From Branchiostoma floridae (Eukaryota > Chordata > Leptocardii > Amphioxiformes > Branchiostomatidae), in the NCBI RefSeq assembly GCF_000003815.2, contig NC_049991.1:5570948-5634947 (forward strand): 64,000 bases of DNA. Reading direction: 5' to 3'. The position numbers and the translations under genes are program-made. The notes below the pieces were generated by a model. That model searched no databases. It saw only the letters and a program-made list of their open reading frames with translations, and had not been told where the DNA came from. Position 1 is the stretch's first letter. Each line of letters opens with the position of its first letter. Below are positions 11,166 to 20,800 of the stretch, in pieces.

Positions 11166-13828
11166 ATACACAAACACACATACACACACAAACACACCTG
11201 AATGGGGTTCAAGACTTCCCTAAACTCCCGCAGTAGATGTTCCCCCATGTTGTTTCCGCTGCTGGGGTTAGCGAACACCATGAGCGGGCTCCAGTTGGAG
11301 ATCCTGACGGGAGGGTAGAGTTTGGAGACGCTGAGGTGGCGCCGGCCGCGTATCCCCACCAGCTGTAGCCCCACGCTGTACGGAGGGATGATCATGCTTC
11401 TGTAGTGGCCAAAGTCACACCTGTTGTCTTCAACGGCTGGAATATAGATGTAAAGAGATATATGACTGTACATTTAACGTGTCAACAATACACAATCATA
11501 GCAGGGACTTGCCACTGCAGTTGAGAAAACAATCCATACAGTGCTTCTTGAGCTATGCTGCTAAACCGCTAAAGTCTACCAAAAATAAAAGTTACATGAC
11601 TGTATATACCTGGGATCACCCTCAGTTTTTCATTTTTCTTCCAAAACGTTACTGACTGCAATTGACAAGTCAGTTAAAATTCAAAGACAAAAAACTATTG
11701 TGTTTCTATTCAAAAACTAAAATGTCTTGCGATGTACTGTAAATGTTGAAATTTTTGTGGAGATTTAATGTTTGCATGGTGATCTATTCACCGTGAACTT
11801 TAAGCCACCACAAATATGCTTGTTTTGTCTGCTGCCCACCATCCCTCTTGTTTCAATTCAAATACGATGCAAACCAATGCAAACAATTTTTCTCCCTTTT
11901 CTTCTTTGTTCATACCACAAAATTAAATTCGAATTTCAAATGCAAATTAAGATTCTGAAAAAATTTTTCTGTTTATGACCATGAATCTTTAATCTGGAAT
12001 GAGTAACCTGGGGGTCAGAATCATCTTTATTGAGCCTTAGAATTAGACATACAAATACAAGATGAAAGATTAAAATACCTAGCTATAGGTTGACCCTTTT
12101 TCTGGACTTACGACGTCCAGAGGGCGCAAGGTAAAACATATTAAAAAAGAACAATCGTATGTGTCGGACTACATTTTGATCTAGTTTAGCTAACCTAGTA
12201 ACCTACCACAACAGTCATGTACTGTTCTCTGACACCACATACACCTGCGATCACACAGGGTCGGGTTGGTCCCACACTGCACGCCGCACACGAAACACAC
12301 GCTGCACAGCGGCAGGTTCCCGCGCGCCCACACGTGGTCCATGCTGGTGCGGCCGGGGAGGCTCAGACGCTTGCACGGGAAGAGTTTGTCCGCGGCGTGA
12401 ACGCAGCCCTCGTCGGTACAGATGCCGCAGGAGTCGCAGTGAGCACCCTCCATGATGTGTTCTTCACACACACTGGAAAATTAAGACGGGCAAGGTGTTT
12501 GACTTGAGTTTAGGGATGACTTAAAATCGGCTTGTGTACAGCCACACCTCTCACATGTTAAGGAACCCACTACACTAACGTAGGGGTCCATACCGGTGCG
12601 AGCGGGCCAAACCTGACAATCTGGTCAAAGCTAGTAATTTCATTTAAATCATTTACATTCATTTAAAATTTAAATCATCTGAATTTGAAGTTCATATTGT
12701 TGGCCGACAGCCGGGCTTACCAGTATAAATAAAGGTGAACTGAACTGATCAGTGTGTTAATTACAAGCTCTTTCGCAGATTTCACTACACATGTGTAGAC
12801 ATCAGGAATTATGGGTAAAATGTCAAAGATGAAGGCCCCTAATCTGTAAATTAAACATTTAACCACTTCTTGACAGGTGCCATTATGTACCGGACATTGT
12901 TGCTTAAATCAAAATGGTCGAAACAAGACTGTTTACGTTTAAGGGGCCTAATATTATTCACCTTTGACATAATTCCCAGAATTCCTGTCGCCCTCACATT
13001 ATACCCGCTCGCTAACTCAAAGATCTCGTGAACTCCCGATTTGCTCAAACTCGCAATATCAAGGGCTCGCGAACATAAATGAACTTACAGTATTGACATG
13101 CAATGGGAAAGATATTTTTTAGGTTGGGGTATGGTATCCAGGCTTATGGTCCATGTTCATAATTTTTCTTAAGACAATTTTCTATCAATGTCACCTACAG
13201 GGCTCGAAATACTGGGCGCATGTGCACCCAAATATTTTCTTAGGTTTATGTATGTAAAGATATCAAATTATTTTGTTTGTTTGAACCTTTATTTATTCTA
13301 GCATACATCATATTCTAGACATCTAAGCATTAGAAAGATAATAAAATGTCTGTCATGGTACTTGTTTAAGAATCTGATATTAGGTTATTACTTAAATTTA
13401 AGTGGTGCACCCAAAATTTTTTTGGGCACCCAATTTTTAAAGCTGGGTGCACCAGTGCACCTAAAAAATGAATTTCGAGCCCTGCAGCTACCATTTTTTG
13501 TTAATCATTAAATATATATGCTATATATGACCTCATTGAACGATGCAATTAGATTTAAAGAAAATATAACCGCACTGATATTTATGGTGCGTTACACCAA
13601 AGATAAGAGGAATATACAGACAAAAACGACTAGGCCACACCTGCAAAATGTCGGCCGTGGAAAGATCTCCACCTCGTACCAGCGGTGTCCCTTGGTAACA
13701 TCCCTGACTGGCAGATCCAGCTTACGGCGGGACCGCACCACCGTCACCACCACCGTCACCGCGAAGATGTAGGCGATCCACAGGAAAATCTGGAGCGGCT
13801 CCGAGCTCAACTCCGGGACAAGAAACAT
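4663..13828 (-). CDS. DGKE: Diacylglycerol kinase epsilon, ten exons, last exon not found
   Basis: The enzyme phosphorylates diacylglycerol to phosphatidic acid at membranes; the epsilon type prefers arachidonoyl-DAG and feeds phosphatidylinositol resynthesis. Exons (5' to 3'): 13641-13828, 12207-12472, 11198-11436, 9505-9648, 8609-8754, 7787-7841, 7110-7223, 6585-6656, 5386-5513, 4663-4803; every join keeps phase and gives about 497 residues. Visible in order: an N-terminal hydrophobic helix (about residues 12-31) followed by RSRRK; two C1 zinc-finger domains; the catalytic domain with the glycine loop [12 protein letters not shown] and [15 protein letters not shown]; and the accessory domain with [15 protein letters not shown] and DGILEVVG. 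The membrane helix, lack of PH/SAM/ankyrin domains and overall length match the 567-residue human epsilon type rather than other DGKs. About 55 C-terminal residues (the VDGEPW region) are missing. Exons 3, 4 and 9 carry tandem repeats at their donors. Confidence 0.93.
4905..5385. repeat. 40-bp minisatellite abutting the DGKE exon 9 donor
   Basis: About a dozen copies of GGACCAATGAAACAGCAGCA followed by a variable TAACAAGTCCCTAGT-like stretch. Between 5161 and 5281 the period is exactly 40; other copies are diverged. The last unit (GTGACCAATGAAATGACAGC) runs straight into the donor, so the array begins at the first intronic bases. Confidence 0.9.
5386..5513 (-). CDS. DGKE: DGKE exon 9 (accessory domain)
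   Basis: Between atttttag|CTT and CTGCCAG|gtatgc, phase 2. It encodes [15 protein letters not shown] then [19 protein letters not shown] 40-bp minisatellite starts directly at its donor (4905-5385). Confidence 0.93.
5514..5995. other. DGKE intron 8, proximal part
   Basis: Only a short fragment of the TACTGTAAATGC MITE family (about 5879-5930) was seen; otherwise plain intron. Confidence 0.5.
5996..6524 (-). mobile_element. tRNA-derived SINE in DGKE intron
   Basis: The minus strand starts with a tRNA-like head: an A box (TGGCGCAGCGG, 6503-6513) and a B box (GGTCGCGGGTTCGAATCC, 6460-6477). A tRNA-unrelated body follows, containing GGGAAAGGCACTTTACACGA and CACGTTAAAAGACCC, and the element ends in a GAAC/AAAC-rich simple tail near 6000-6030. 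Pieces of the same body are recognisable at 9760-9950. Confidence 0.8.
6585..6656 (-). CDS. DGKE: DGKE exon 8 (72 nt)
   Basis: 24 codons between gtgttccag|TTC and GTTAAG|gtcagt. The reading [20 protein letters not shown] aligns with the KAVYLFYG region of the human accessory domain. Confidence 0.88.
7110..7223 (-). CDS. DGKE: DGKE exon 7 (accessory domain start)
   Basis: 38 codons in phase 0 between gtaccag|GTG and AACAAG|gttagt. It encodes [18 protein letters not shown] and LFTSRLFNK, the start of the DGK accessory domain. Confidence 0.93.
7787..7841 (-). CDS. DGKE: DGKE exon 6 (short, 55 nt)
   Basis: The acceptor is tttatacag|A and the donor GCTAAG|gttagt. The first base completes the arginine of DRW, and the reading [19 protein letters not shown] fills the divergent linker between the two halves of the kinase. 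Confidence 0.85.
7926..8115. mobile_element. MITE of the TACTGTAAATGC family
   Basis: Starts TACTGTAAATGC. The inside is built of short GCGG/CCGC words in both orientations (TTCGCGGTAACGGGAAAAAG, TTCGCGGTGAAGTGGCCACC), as in the copies at 47095, 49984 and 60796. A separate right-end fragment (TTTCTGCATTTACAGTA) lies at 8371-8389. Confidence 0.7.
8609..8754 (-). CDS. DGKE: DGKE exon 5 (catalytic domain)
   Basis: The acceptor is ttcttccag|AAC and the donor GACAG|gtaagc, phase 2. It encodes [19 protein letters not shown], the most conserved DGK block, and ends at DR, matching the DRWKV junction of the human protein. Confidence 0.94.
8932..9170. repeat. (GGAT)n microsatellite in DGKE intron 4
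   Basis: Imperfect GGATGGAT/GATGAAG and TATG repeats. They give long meaningless SIHPSIHP-like frames on the minus strand. Confidence 0.95.
9262..9504 (-). repeat. Three extra 81-bp copies of the DGKE exon 4 end with donor
   Basis: Donor-flanking CTG (CAG on the coding strand) occurs at 9262, 9343, 9424 and 9505, an exact 81-bp period. Each unit repeats the last 23 codons of exon 4 ([18 protein letters not shown] region) plus 12 intronic bases encoding VRTG. All units are open in the same frame as the exon. The unit next to the exon reads VWGGDGT, a C to W change caused by the length of its G run. Each unit keeps its own gtgagg donor. Confidence 0.95.
9505..9648 (-). CDS. DGKE: DGKE exon 4 (catalytic GGDGT loop)
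   Basis: The acceptor is ttctgtag|GTT and the donor CTACAG|gtgagg; 48 codons in phase 0. It encodes [19 protein letters not shown] then [17 protein letters not shown], the ATP-binding loop of the DGK catalytic domain. The 3' end of this exon with its donor is repeated three more times just downstream with an 81-bp period, still in frame. Confidence 0.93.
9760..9950. mobile_element. Degenerate SINE body fragment
   Basis: GAGTGAGGAAAGTTGTGATG and AGTGCCTTTCC resemble the body of the 5996-6524 SINE in the same orientation. No tRNA head was seen. Confidence 0.4.
10136..10543. mobile_element. 408-bp DNA transposon with 9-bp target duplication (MULE-like)
   Basis: The ends are inverted: TAGCCTGGATACCATACCCC on the left, and TAGCCTGGTTACCAAACCCC reading inward from the right. 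GACTTAAGT directly flanks both sides (10127-10135 and 10544-10552). A 9-bp duplication is typical of Mutator-like elements; no transposase is present. Solo ends of the family appear at 13115-13146, 3268 and 29590. Confidence 0.8.
10615..11075 (-). repeat. Four partial copies of the DGKE exon 3 end separated by CA tracts
   Basis: Copies lie at 10615-10672, 10735-10792, 10859-10903 (shortened and rearranged) and 11018-11075. Each repeats the coding of [19 protein letters not shown]. Each is preceded on the coding strand by a GT tract ending tttgtag and, except for the 11018 copy where it mutated to GG, is followed by a GT donor. All full copies have GGC where the true exon has GGG in the glycine codon. 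Confidence 0.92.
10677..11197. repeat. (CA)n microsatellite blocks between exon 3 copies
   Basis: CA tracts at about 10677-10728, 10793-10854, 10904-11015 and 11076-11197, with AAAC interruptions. The last block touches the true exon 3 donor. Confidence 0.95.
11198..11436 (-). CDS. DGKE: DGKE exon 3 (linker and start of catalytic domain)
   Basis: The acceptor is tatattccag|CC. The reading runs from [13 protein letters not shown] to the start of the kinase core, [18 protein letters not shown] and FREVLNPIQ. The donor CAG|gtgtgt is in phase 0 and opens directly into a GT/CA tract. The last 58 bases of this exon are repeated downstream at 11018, 10859, 10735 and 10615. Confidence 0.92.
11437..12206. 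other. DGKE intron 2
   Basis: Holds a fragment of the TACTGTAAATG MITE family (about 11735-11815). Nothing else was recognised. Confidence 0.5.
12207..12472 (-). CDS. DGKE: DGKE exon 2 (both C1 zinc fingers)
   Basis: The acceptor is ttttccag|T, which completes an AGT codon with exon 1. It encodes CxxC and HxxxC clusters of C1-1 ([19 protein letters not shown]) and nearly all of C1-2 ([17 protein letters not shown] to VHDCC). The donor is TGTTGTG|gtaggt, phase 1. These C1 domains are of the atypical DGK kind. Confidence 0.93.
12802..12990. mobile_element. Foldback MITE, copy 1
   Basis: The arms pair: CAGGAATTATGGGTAAAATG on the left, and CAGGAATTCTGGGAATTATG from the reversed right end. Both continue into TCAAAG...GGCCCCT. 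A sister copy is at 44733-44873. Confidence 0.7.
13198..13484 (-). mobile_element. CAGGGCTCGAAAT-type MITE, copy 1
   Basis: Inverted ends CAGGGCTCGAAAT/ATTTCGAGCCCTG; the inside is rich in GGTGCACC and TGGGTGCACC. It is inverted relative to the copies at 29064, 34158 and 37093. No clear target duplication was seen. Confidence 0.8.
13641..13828 (-). CDS. DGKE: DGKE exon 1 (start, membrane helix, start of C1-1)
   Basis: It starts at the ATG at 13826-13828 and encodes a hydrophobic stretch ([17 protein letters not shown]) with a basic stop-transfer end, then the start of the first C1 domain (H-x-W to RPTFC). It ends in phase 2 at AG|gtgtgg. I chose this methionine because it puts the helix where the human protein has it. 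Confidence 0.9.
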
Positions 13829-14256
13829 CTCTGTCGTTCTGTGTGGATTAATTTTAATCTGATTCCCTCACCAAAGCAAGATGGCTACCCTTCTTTTACA
13901 AGTCCCTGCATGTACGGGCGACCGCTAGCAGTTACACTAATATAAACGTTGGGTTCATCTGAAGCTGGCATGGAAGAAATCTAGAAACGCAAATGTGACT
14001 CACAACAGCAAGCACAGCTAGCATGACGTGTCCTTATGTTATGCGCGCCCGCTGTCTCGTCAACCGGTAAACATATTTGTATGTCCGACACCGCAGTCAA
14101 AGACAACGTTAAGATGACGTATTGTGCTGTCTAACAAGGAGAGAGGTCTAAAAATGCAGCAGAAAAGTCACAGTGACATCTAAGTCGAAGAAAGGCGTTG
14201 AATGAAGTCCAGGGGCATTGTTTTCCTGATCAAAATTCAAGTTTTCCGCCATCTTT
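13829..14256 (-). promoter_or_regulatory. DGKE: DGKE 5' UTR and promoter region with YY1-like motif
   Basis: No TATA box is evident. The coding strand has AAGATGGCGG (14246-14255), the core of the YY1 element common at or just after transcription starts of housekeeping genes, about 420 bases before the DGKE ATG. The transcription start itself is not determined. Confidence 0.45.
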
Positions 14257-14690
14257 GATGTGGACTAGCCTATACCTTTTGTGGGGGTGAAGTTGTGAAA
14301 AATAGCCCGGTAAAACAATTACAATTGCACACTATCATTAAGTTGACAAAAAACTAGTATTATATAATAATAAAGCCTTGAATGGAAGTTTTTTGGTAGT
14401 GACTAATGCTTCCTTTAGATTTCCAGAATTTTTAATTTGATCTAGTCCCCTCAAGTCTATTGGAATAGACCTGGGGTTAAAGGTGAAATTTCTGTGATGT
14501 CTAAGAATGAGTATCACCATCAAGGCTATATTAAAAATTTGACGCCTCCAAATATTTTTAAAAACTTATTATTACATTATACATTACTCCAAAATACCAA
14601 TGTCAAACACGGGAATCACTTATCTAATATTGCAAGAAACAAACACAACTAGAAGAAGAAAGAAACTTCAAATTCAAACTGATGTTGTTT
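14257..14690. other. Short intergenic gap between ARHGAP17-like and DGKE genes
   Basis: AT-rich; no exon or repeat recognised. If the upstream gene uses the poly(A) signals near 14694-14730, only about 430 bp separate it from the DGKE start region. Confidence 0.4.
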
Positions 14691-17029
14691 TGCTTTATTG
14701 TATCTTTTAATAGATTCTTAACTATTTATTTTTCTCAGCCTGCATAAAAAGGAAACTAATTTTGTTATGCCCATGTTGTATACAAACATTCATTGCAATG
14801 GTTAACAGATACCCATGGCACAGGGACAAATACACAGTTACAGTATCATCACAATGTATGCAAAATGCTAATACAAATTATAGTTAGTTTCATTCTTGTG
14901 GCTCAAGTATAAAATCACAAGTACAGAGCATGTCACTGCATTTTGTTTTCAAAGATGTTTGTTACATTTCTTAATATAAAATCAAAAGTGGTTTCTGCCA
15001 AAGCCATAAAGAAATTGTGAAAACTCTACCTCCTCCGATTTACATATCTTTTAAAAAATCATACGAATTAACGTTACAAATAAAATATCTAACATTACAC
15101 TATCCCGATTTTAAAACTGTATTAGGACTTTTGATCTTAAAACTGTAAATATCTTACCTACATACGGTAGCTATATATGTACTGTGGATTATGCAAGTGG
15201 CTTTAAACATCCATAAGGTCATTGCTTGGCATCACATAAAATGTGAAAAACAACTGAACAGAAAATGTAGTGTGGAGGTTGTTCAAGCGATTTTACCCCT
15301 TTGAGTTCTAGACCAAAGATAATACAGTGTATCACCAGAATTTAGGTTATAAAATTGGGATATGGGGTAAACATGGGGTTTTTAAGAACACAATTGCTGT
15401 AGATTCTTGGAAACCTTGGCATCTTCCTGTGCCTCCATATCCCCCCAAAGTACTCAAACGTATCCAGATGCAGAGCATCTAAAGAACTTTGTTGAAATGA
15501 TAAAATGTTGACACAAACCTGCCATGCTTTATGTACAAATACACTGTATATCAAATATGCTAACTTTTCCATCAAAATAATACATATAATTCTTTTTTTT
15601 TGCTAACATTACCAAAGGCCCCAAAGTAACAATTGCCCTGCCTTAGCTAAGGATACCTAAAAGTAAAGCAGGATATACATACAGTGCTGTTGCATAGTAA
15701 AGAAACTTAAGGTGCAAAAATGCAATGCAATATAGATCTGACGCTAATTTTTCTGCCCTTGACAACCTGGCACAAGATTCCAACTGTTAAAGCTATCTAC
15801 ACGCACTTCTTAAAAGCATGCTCATTCCCCTTGTTAACAGAATAATACAACGTAAACAAAAACAAATACGTAGCTACTGGCTTCATGTACAGATCTCTGA
15901 TCATTTTTTATAAATCGTTCCTTCCCACAAAAGAGAAAGAAAAACTTGAGCTGAATTTGACTGTTTCTTTTTGTTCAAGTGCTGCCATTTTTACTCTCTA
16001 CATGCTGAACAATGATTTAATTAATGAAAATAAGGAGCACAGATGCACCCTTAGCTAAGAAAAGGTTAAAAAAAGAAGGTTGTTTTGTGATCTGTTACTA
16101 TGAACATTGTTATTTGGGATAGGATGCACTTTAAAAAAAATTATGTTACCTCAAATGATATCACTATTGAGAGCATACTTTCATTTGTCCTGCTACATTG
16201 TACTTAAATATTTCATAATTCCATAAATTGAACTAATGGTATCAAAGGGCAGGGGAGTGTACACATTTCATAGTGCTTGGTCTTGCAAGAAGGCATGCAA
16301 ACACAAGGTGGAATTGTACGAGACAAAAAATACTGTAACACCATCTACTCATCTATGGTACTCCTGCCATAGAAGTTTTGAGGATCAAAACCAATTTTAC
16401 AAGTTCCCATTTCTGAGTCTCGAGTTGTGTTTTGATGTTGACAAATAGGTAGTGTTTTCACATAATCATGATATGATAAAATAAAAAAGAAACTATATCT
16501 TAATCCCTAAACATGTCCTTTTCCATGATTGCTGCTCACAAAGGCACCTTCTTTTCTGCTCAGGAAACCACAAACATCCACTAACTCCTTCAAACAACTA
16601 CTGATAATAAAATATCTTACTGGTGTAATAGAAAGCAGGTTTTGTAGAACGTTCAAAGCCGCACTATACGGCAGTCATTGTTAATATTTTAAATAAAAAA
16701 ATGCTAGCTATACTGTGTATCAATATTGTCATCCTTTGTACATAGTACAATGTACTTTACATCCAACGAACCAAGGGCGTTATATAACGTCCTCGAATGA
16801 GCATACAGTCACAGCTTAAAACAATCTGGTGTGCTTTTGAAAATGGTTCCTACACATGAAACATTACAACAACAGTCTCTCCTCACAAACAATAAAAGTT
16901 GAAAAAAAACGTTTCGCTGCGACAAGGTGATATCAGCCAGAACATGTAAGTTGAGAGCCATGACTTGCTTTAGGAGAAGACCTGGACATACCATAATGTT
17001 CTATCTAATTGTTCTGTGTTCAGTGTTAT
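14691..17029 (-). other. ARHGAP17: Probable long 3' UTR of the ARHGAP17-like gene
   Basis: After the TAG at 17030 there is no coding sequence, and unusually for this window no MITE, SINE or tandem array for 2.3 kb. On the coding strand AATAAA occurs at 14694-14699 and 14725-14730. The UTR call is an inference from these signals and from the lack of repeats. Confidence 0.45.
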
Positions 17030-17819
17030 CTAAAGAGCTGCCACTTCCTCTTTACTGTTAACCCTAGGTCTGGCTTCTTCGCTATCCTCTGATGACCCTG
17101 GGCAGGAGATAGAGCGTTGGGCTGGCTGGGGTTTAGTACCCGTGGACCCAGTCCGTTTGGGTCGATCAGCTACTGGGGGAGGTGTGAGTTTTTCTGTTGT
17201 CCCGACGTCTGTTTTTCTCTCCATGGATGGCCTTTTTGCTACGATGGGTTTCTCTAATGGTTCCATAGAGGGAGGGGGGCTTTCTGGAGCGTTGATGGGA
17301 GGGGGGCTTTCTTCGTTGGGGGGATCAACGATAGGTTTGATTTGTTCCGCGGTGGGTCTCTTGGGCGGTGCCTCTGGTCGAGCTGGTGCAGGGCGGGGTG
17401 GTTTACCGGGTGGGGTGGGGGGAACTCTCTCCGGCGTACTTGGCGGTTTGTCGCCGGCTGCGTCTGCCGTTTCTGGTCCAGGGACTTTATCGAGCGAGGT
17501 GTTGGAAGAGTGTCTGGAGTTGGGTTTGTCCCGAGGTTTGGGAGGAGGCGGGGCGGACGGTCTGGACATGTTACCGCTGACCCGCCGCTCCGGTGTTTTG
17601 GGCAGTTCCATACTGACCGGTGTGTCCGGCTGGGGGCTGAGACTCGTGTCCTGTAACTGTGCGGCGCCTGGCGACCCCCGCCCGGGGGTTCCACCAGGAG
17701 GGGGAGGGGCGGGCTGTTTCTTTTTCCTACCGAGGGTGGGGCTGACCCGCGGGCTTACATAGGGGCTAACCTGTGGACTAGGCTGGGTGGGGACTCCGAA
17801 CGGGCCCTGCTTTAGTAAC
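17030..17819 (-). CDS. ARHGAP17: ARHGAP17 exon 18 (proline-rich tail, stop)
   Basis: Acceptor cctcatgcag|G completes GGG with exon 17, then LLKQGPFGVPTQPSPQVSP runs to a stop TAG at 17030-17032. 262 residues rich in Pro, with SH3-ligand motifs such as APPPPKPRDKP and PPGKPPRPAPARP. It ends EEVAAL, which lacks the Ser/Thr needed for a class I PDZ ligand. GC-rich codon use gives long open frames on the other strand here that are not genes. Confidence 0.9.
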
Positions 17820-20800
17820 CTGCATGAGGAAAGAAACCAACATGAAAATTGTTCCGTTAATGTAAATGTAGGAAGAGTTTACGGGTCTACTGTGTGTCAA
17901 GAAAGAAAATTATTTGCTGGCAATTTTCTGCACCAGAAAGAAAGTCATTGGGTTCCTAGAAGGATAGGAAACAAAGCAATCATACCCTGATTTGGTTCAT
18001 ACATGTATGTATGTGTGCTCCTATAGTTACTTTCCCTAATAATTTGGATGATATCAATTGGAGCACACATAATCAGAGATAATAGCTGTCAAAAATGCGG
18101 TTTGATTTGCATGGCAATACATTGCTGTCATTTTATCGTTTTGAACTTTTACATTTTCAAATGTAATCTACTGCAACTTTTTAGAACACAAAACCAATAA
18201 CCATTCAAATACAAGATGATTGCTGGTCAATTTTGCATTGAAGTTAAAACAGTGGTGATGTTCTTTGAGTAGAAACTTTGGCATGGCAGAAAGGCACCTG
18301 CTGCCGAGAGTTTGTCTGTGTGCAGTGCACATCAAGCATGGATGCAATGATATCTGCCCACTGGCAAAATGGAAAAATGTTGGAAAGATGTGAGGCCCCC
18401 TAGTGAGATGTGATGGCATGGCAGTTCTAATGTTTGCCATTTTTGTTTTTGAAATTTTCTGGATTGGGTACATGTATATCAAAATGTCAAGGACAAGACA
18501 TGATATTGGCATATTACTGAGACATCCACATCTAAGGTCATCAAAAGGTCTTGATCATCGGGCTGAAATATTGTCCAGTTTCACTATTAACAGTTTCTGA
18601 GAACTGTATAGCTCATCTTTTTCTTTCACTGCAGCAGCAGTAGCTTGTAGCATTTCAATCAATAATTGCAAAGTTAAATAATTTCTGGAAATGTGCAAGT
18701 TGCTTATGCAGATTGTGTGAGGGCTATGTTGTAAATGTTTGCATGTTGGTGAAACAATGCGTTTAACTGTTAGTTATTTTTAGTCATTTTGCTTTTTTTC
18801 ACATGCACTTCATATAGAATAGTGTGGGGTTGTGCATACAGCAGGCAAGTCACTCATATGCAAGCTTGTCAATAAATACTTTAACTTTAACAAGAACTGA
18901 TTGGTTGCAGATAAAAGGCCTTAGTCGCAAGCAACAAACAAAAATTCCATCTGAACAGTGTTAACTTTTTCTTCAAATTTGGTGTTTTGTAAAACGTAAC
19001 GTGGCATGCAAAGGCAAGCACAAAACGAGCAACTCTTAACCATGCCTGATCATTCTTTCAAAATGCCTTGTGTCTGGCTCAGCATGCAAGTGGCAGCAAA
19101 CATACCTCAACCCACCACCACGCTTCAATCACAGTGCAGTAGTAACCGAAGAGGTATTCTTCCGCGTCGGGAAGGAGCTAGGTGTTTGGGGTGGTGGGGA
19201 GTTTGGTTTCTTTAGTGAGGAGGACTTCCTATTCCCAATCTTGTTCCATATGCCACTACTTCTTTTACTACAGATGAGAAGAGGAGAGAAGAAGAGAACA
19301 CACCATGCAAAAATGCCGAGTTTGCCATAACAACACACCACATGCAAAATATGATATGGGGGAGGGGGGGCATGATGTTGGGACAGGCAAAGATGTAAAT
19401 GTACAAGATGACTGAGCTTCGGTTTTTCTGCAAAGATGGGGAAGCAAGAGAGCAAAGGAAACTGTAAAAGATCAAGTTAGCAAAGAATGAAGTAGGAATG
19501 AGGGGTAAGTTCCTTATGTGTTAGGACAGCAGGCATAGCTTAGCCTTAGTGAGCTGTTGTAGAAAGGGGCAGTTCTAAACGGCAGTTTCGTACACTGACC
19601 TTGGTACATACCTTTCCATTAACGAAGGGGGTTGCCATGGGAACAACAAGGTAAGATTGACAGTAAGTACGCAGGTTGGGTCTTTTACACAAGTTGTTCT
19701 TTCAACAATATCACGTTTTCAGCATTCTTACTCCATACACAATCTGACAAAAAACAAACAACTGCATAGAAAGGTACTGTAAATCTGGAAACTTTCACAG
19801 TGGTTTTATTTTCCCTGGTTATCTTTCCAGCACAAGTTTACCAGACTGCGAACATCTCTCCTTCGTATAACTACTGTACCTCAGAATTGTTCTAACAGCG
19901 ATTTTAAAACACAAAGAAAACATTCTTTTTTCTCCTGACATGAAATAAAACCATGCTGAAAGTAAATGAATTCACAGTACACAGCTACCGGTACTACAAA
20001 ATAAGATAACTGCCCTTTCCAGAAAGATTTAATTAGTAAGCTACAGTTTGATTGACAGCTGTTAAAAGCCTCATGTTAGTGTGATTAGAAAGAAGAGAAC
20101 TTTCTCCCTACTGTATGTGTGTTGTTGATGTTCATGTTGTGAGACTTACCCCTCTGATTGTGTGACATCGTGTTGTGTGCTCTCTGTGTGTGCTGCGTGG
20201 AGTTTGTCGGCCAGCAGGCTGTGGTCCCCGCTACCGTTCACGGGTTCCGCGCTGTCCCCCACGGCGGACAGCATCGTGCTGGAACCCTGGGGTGTGCTGC
20301 CAGCGCTACCTGGTGTGGACGGCTGGAAATCAAACTCTGGAAAGGAACGCAAACCATATTTCAATACACCCAATATAGACTTTTATCAAGAACATAAAGT
20401 TGCACTTTAAAACATACATGTTGCTATCATAAGTTTTATTGTAAATTTCAAACACTTTCATACACTAAAGGTAGTTTAAAAAATGATCGATCCTTTTCAT
20501 TCTTTTGAAATTTCCTTTTTTTCCTAACAATGAAAAAACTAAGTTTAACACAGAAAAAGAAACATATTGATGCAATGAAAACACAACAAAGAATATCTTT
20601 CAAGTCAGGATATCATATAGGTAAGGTCTATCAAACTGTTGCTATGACCTCAGTTTGGGTCATCACTATGGTAACCAGTGACCTCACCTCCAGGAAAGAA
20701 CCAATCAGCATGCTGGATGATGGTCTGTACAATCATGGAAGCCACGCCCGTAACCATGACACCAAGTCTAGAGAATAAGGAATACTTCTGTCAGTGAGCA

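Noticed and set aside
17142-17762. Gly/Ser-rich plus-strand frame of 206 codons
   Set aside because: It is antisense to the GC-rich proline-rich exon 18 of the RhoGAP gene, which has homology-supported phase.
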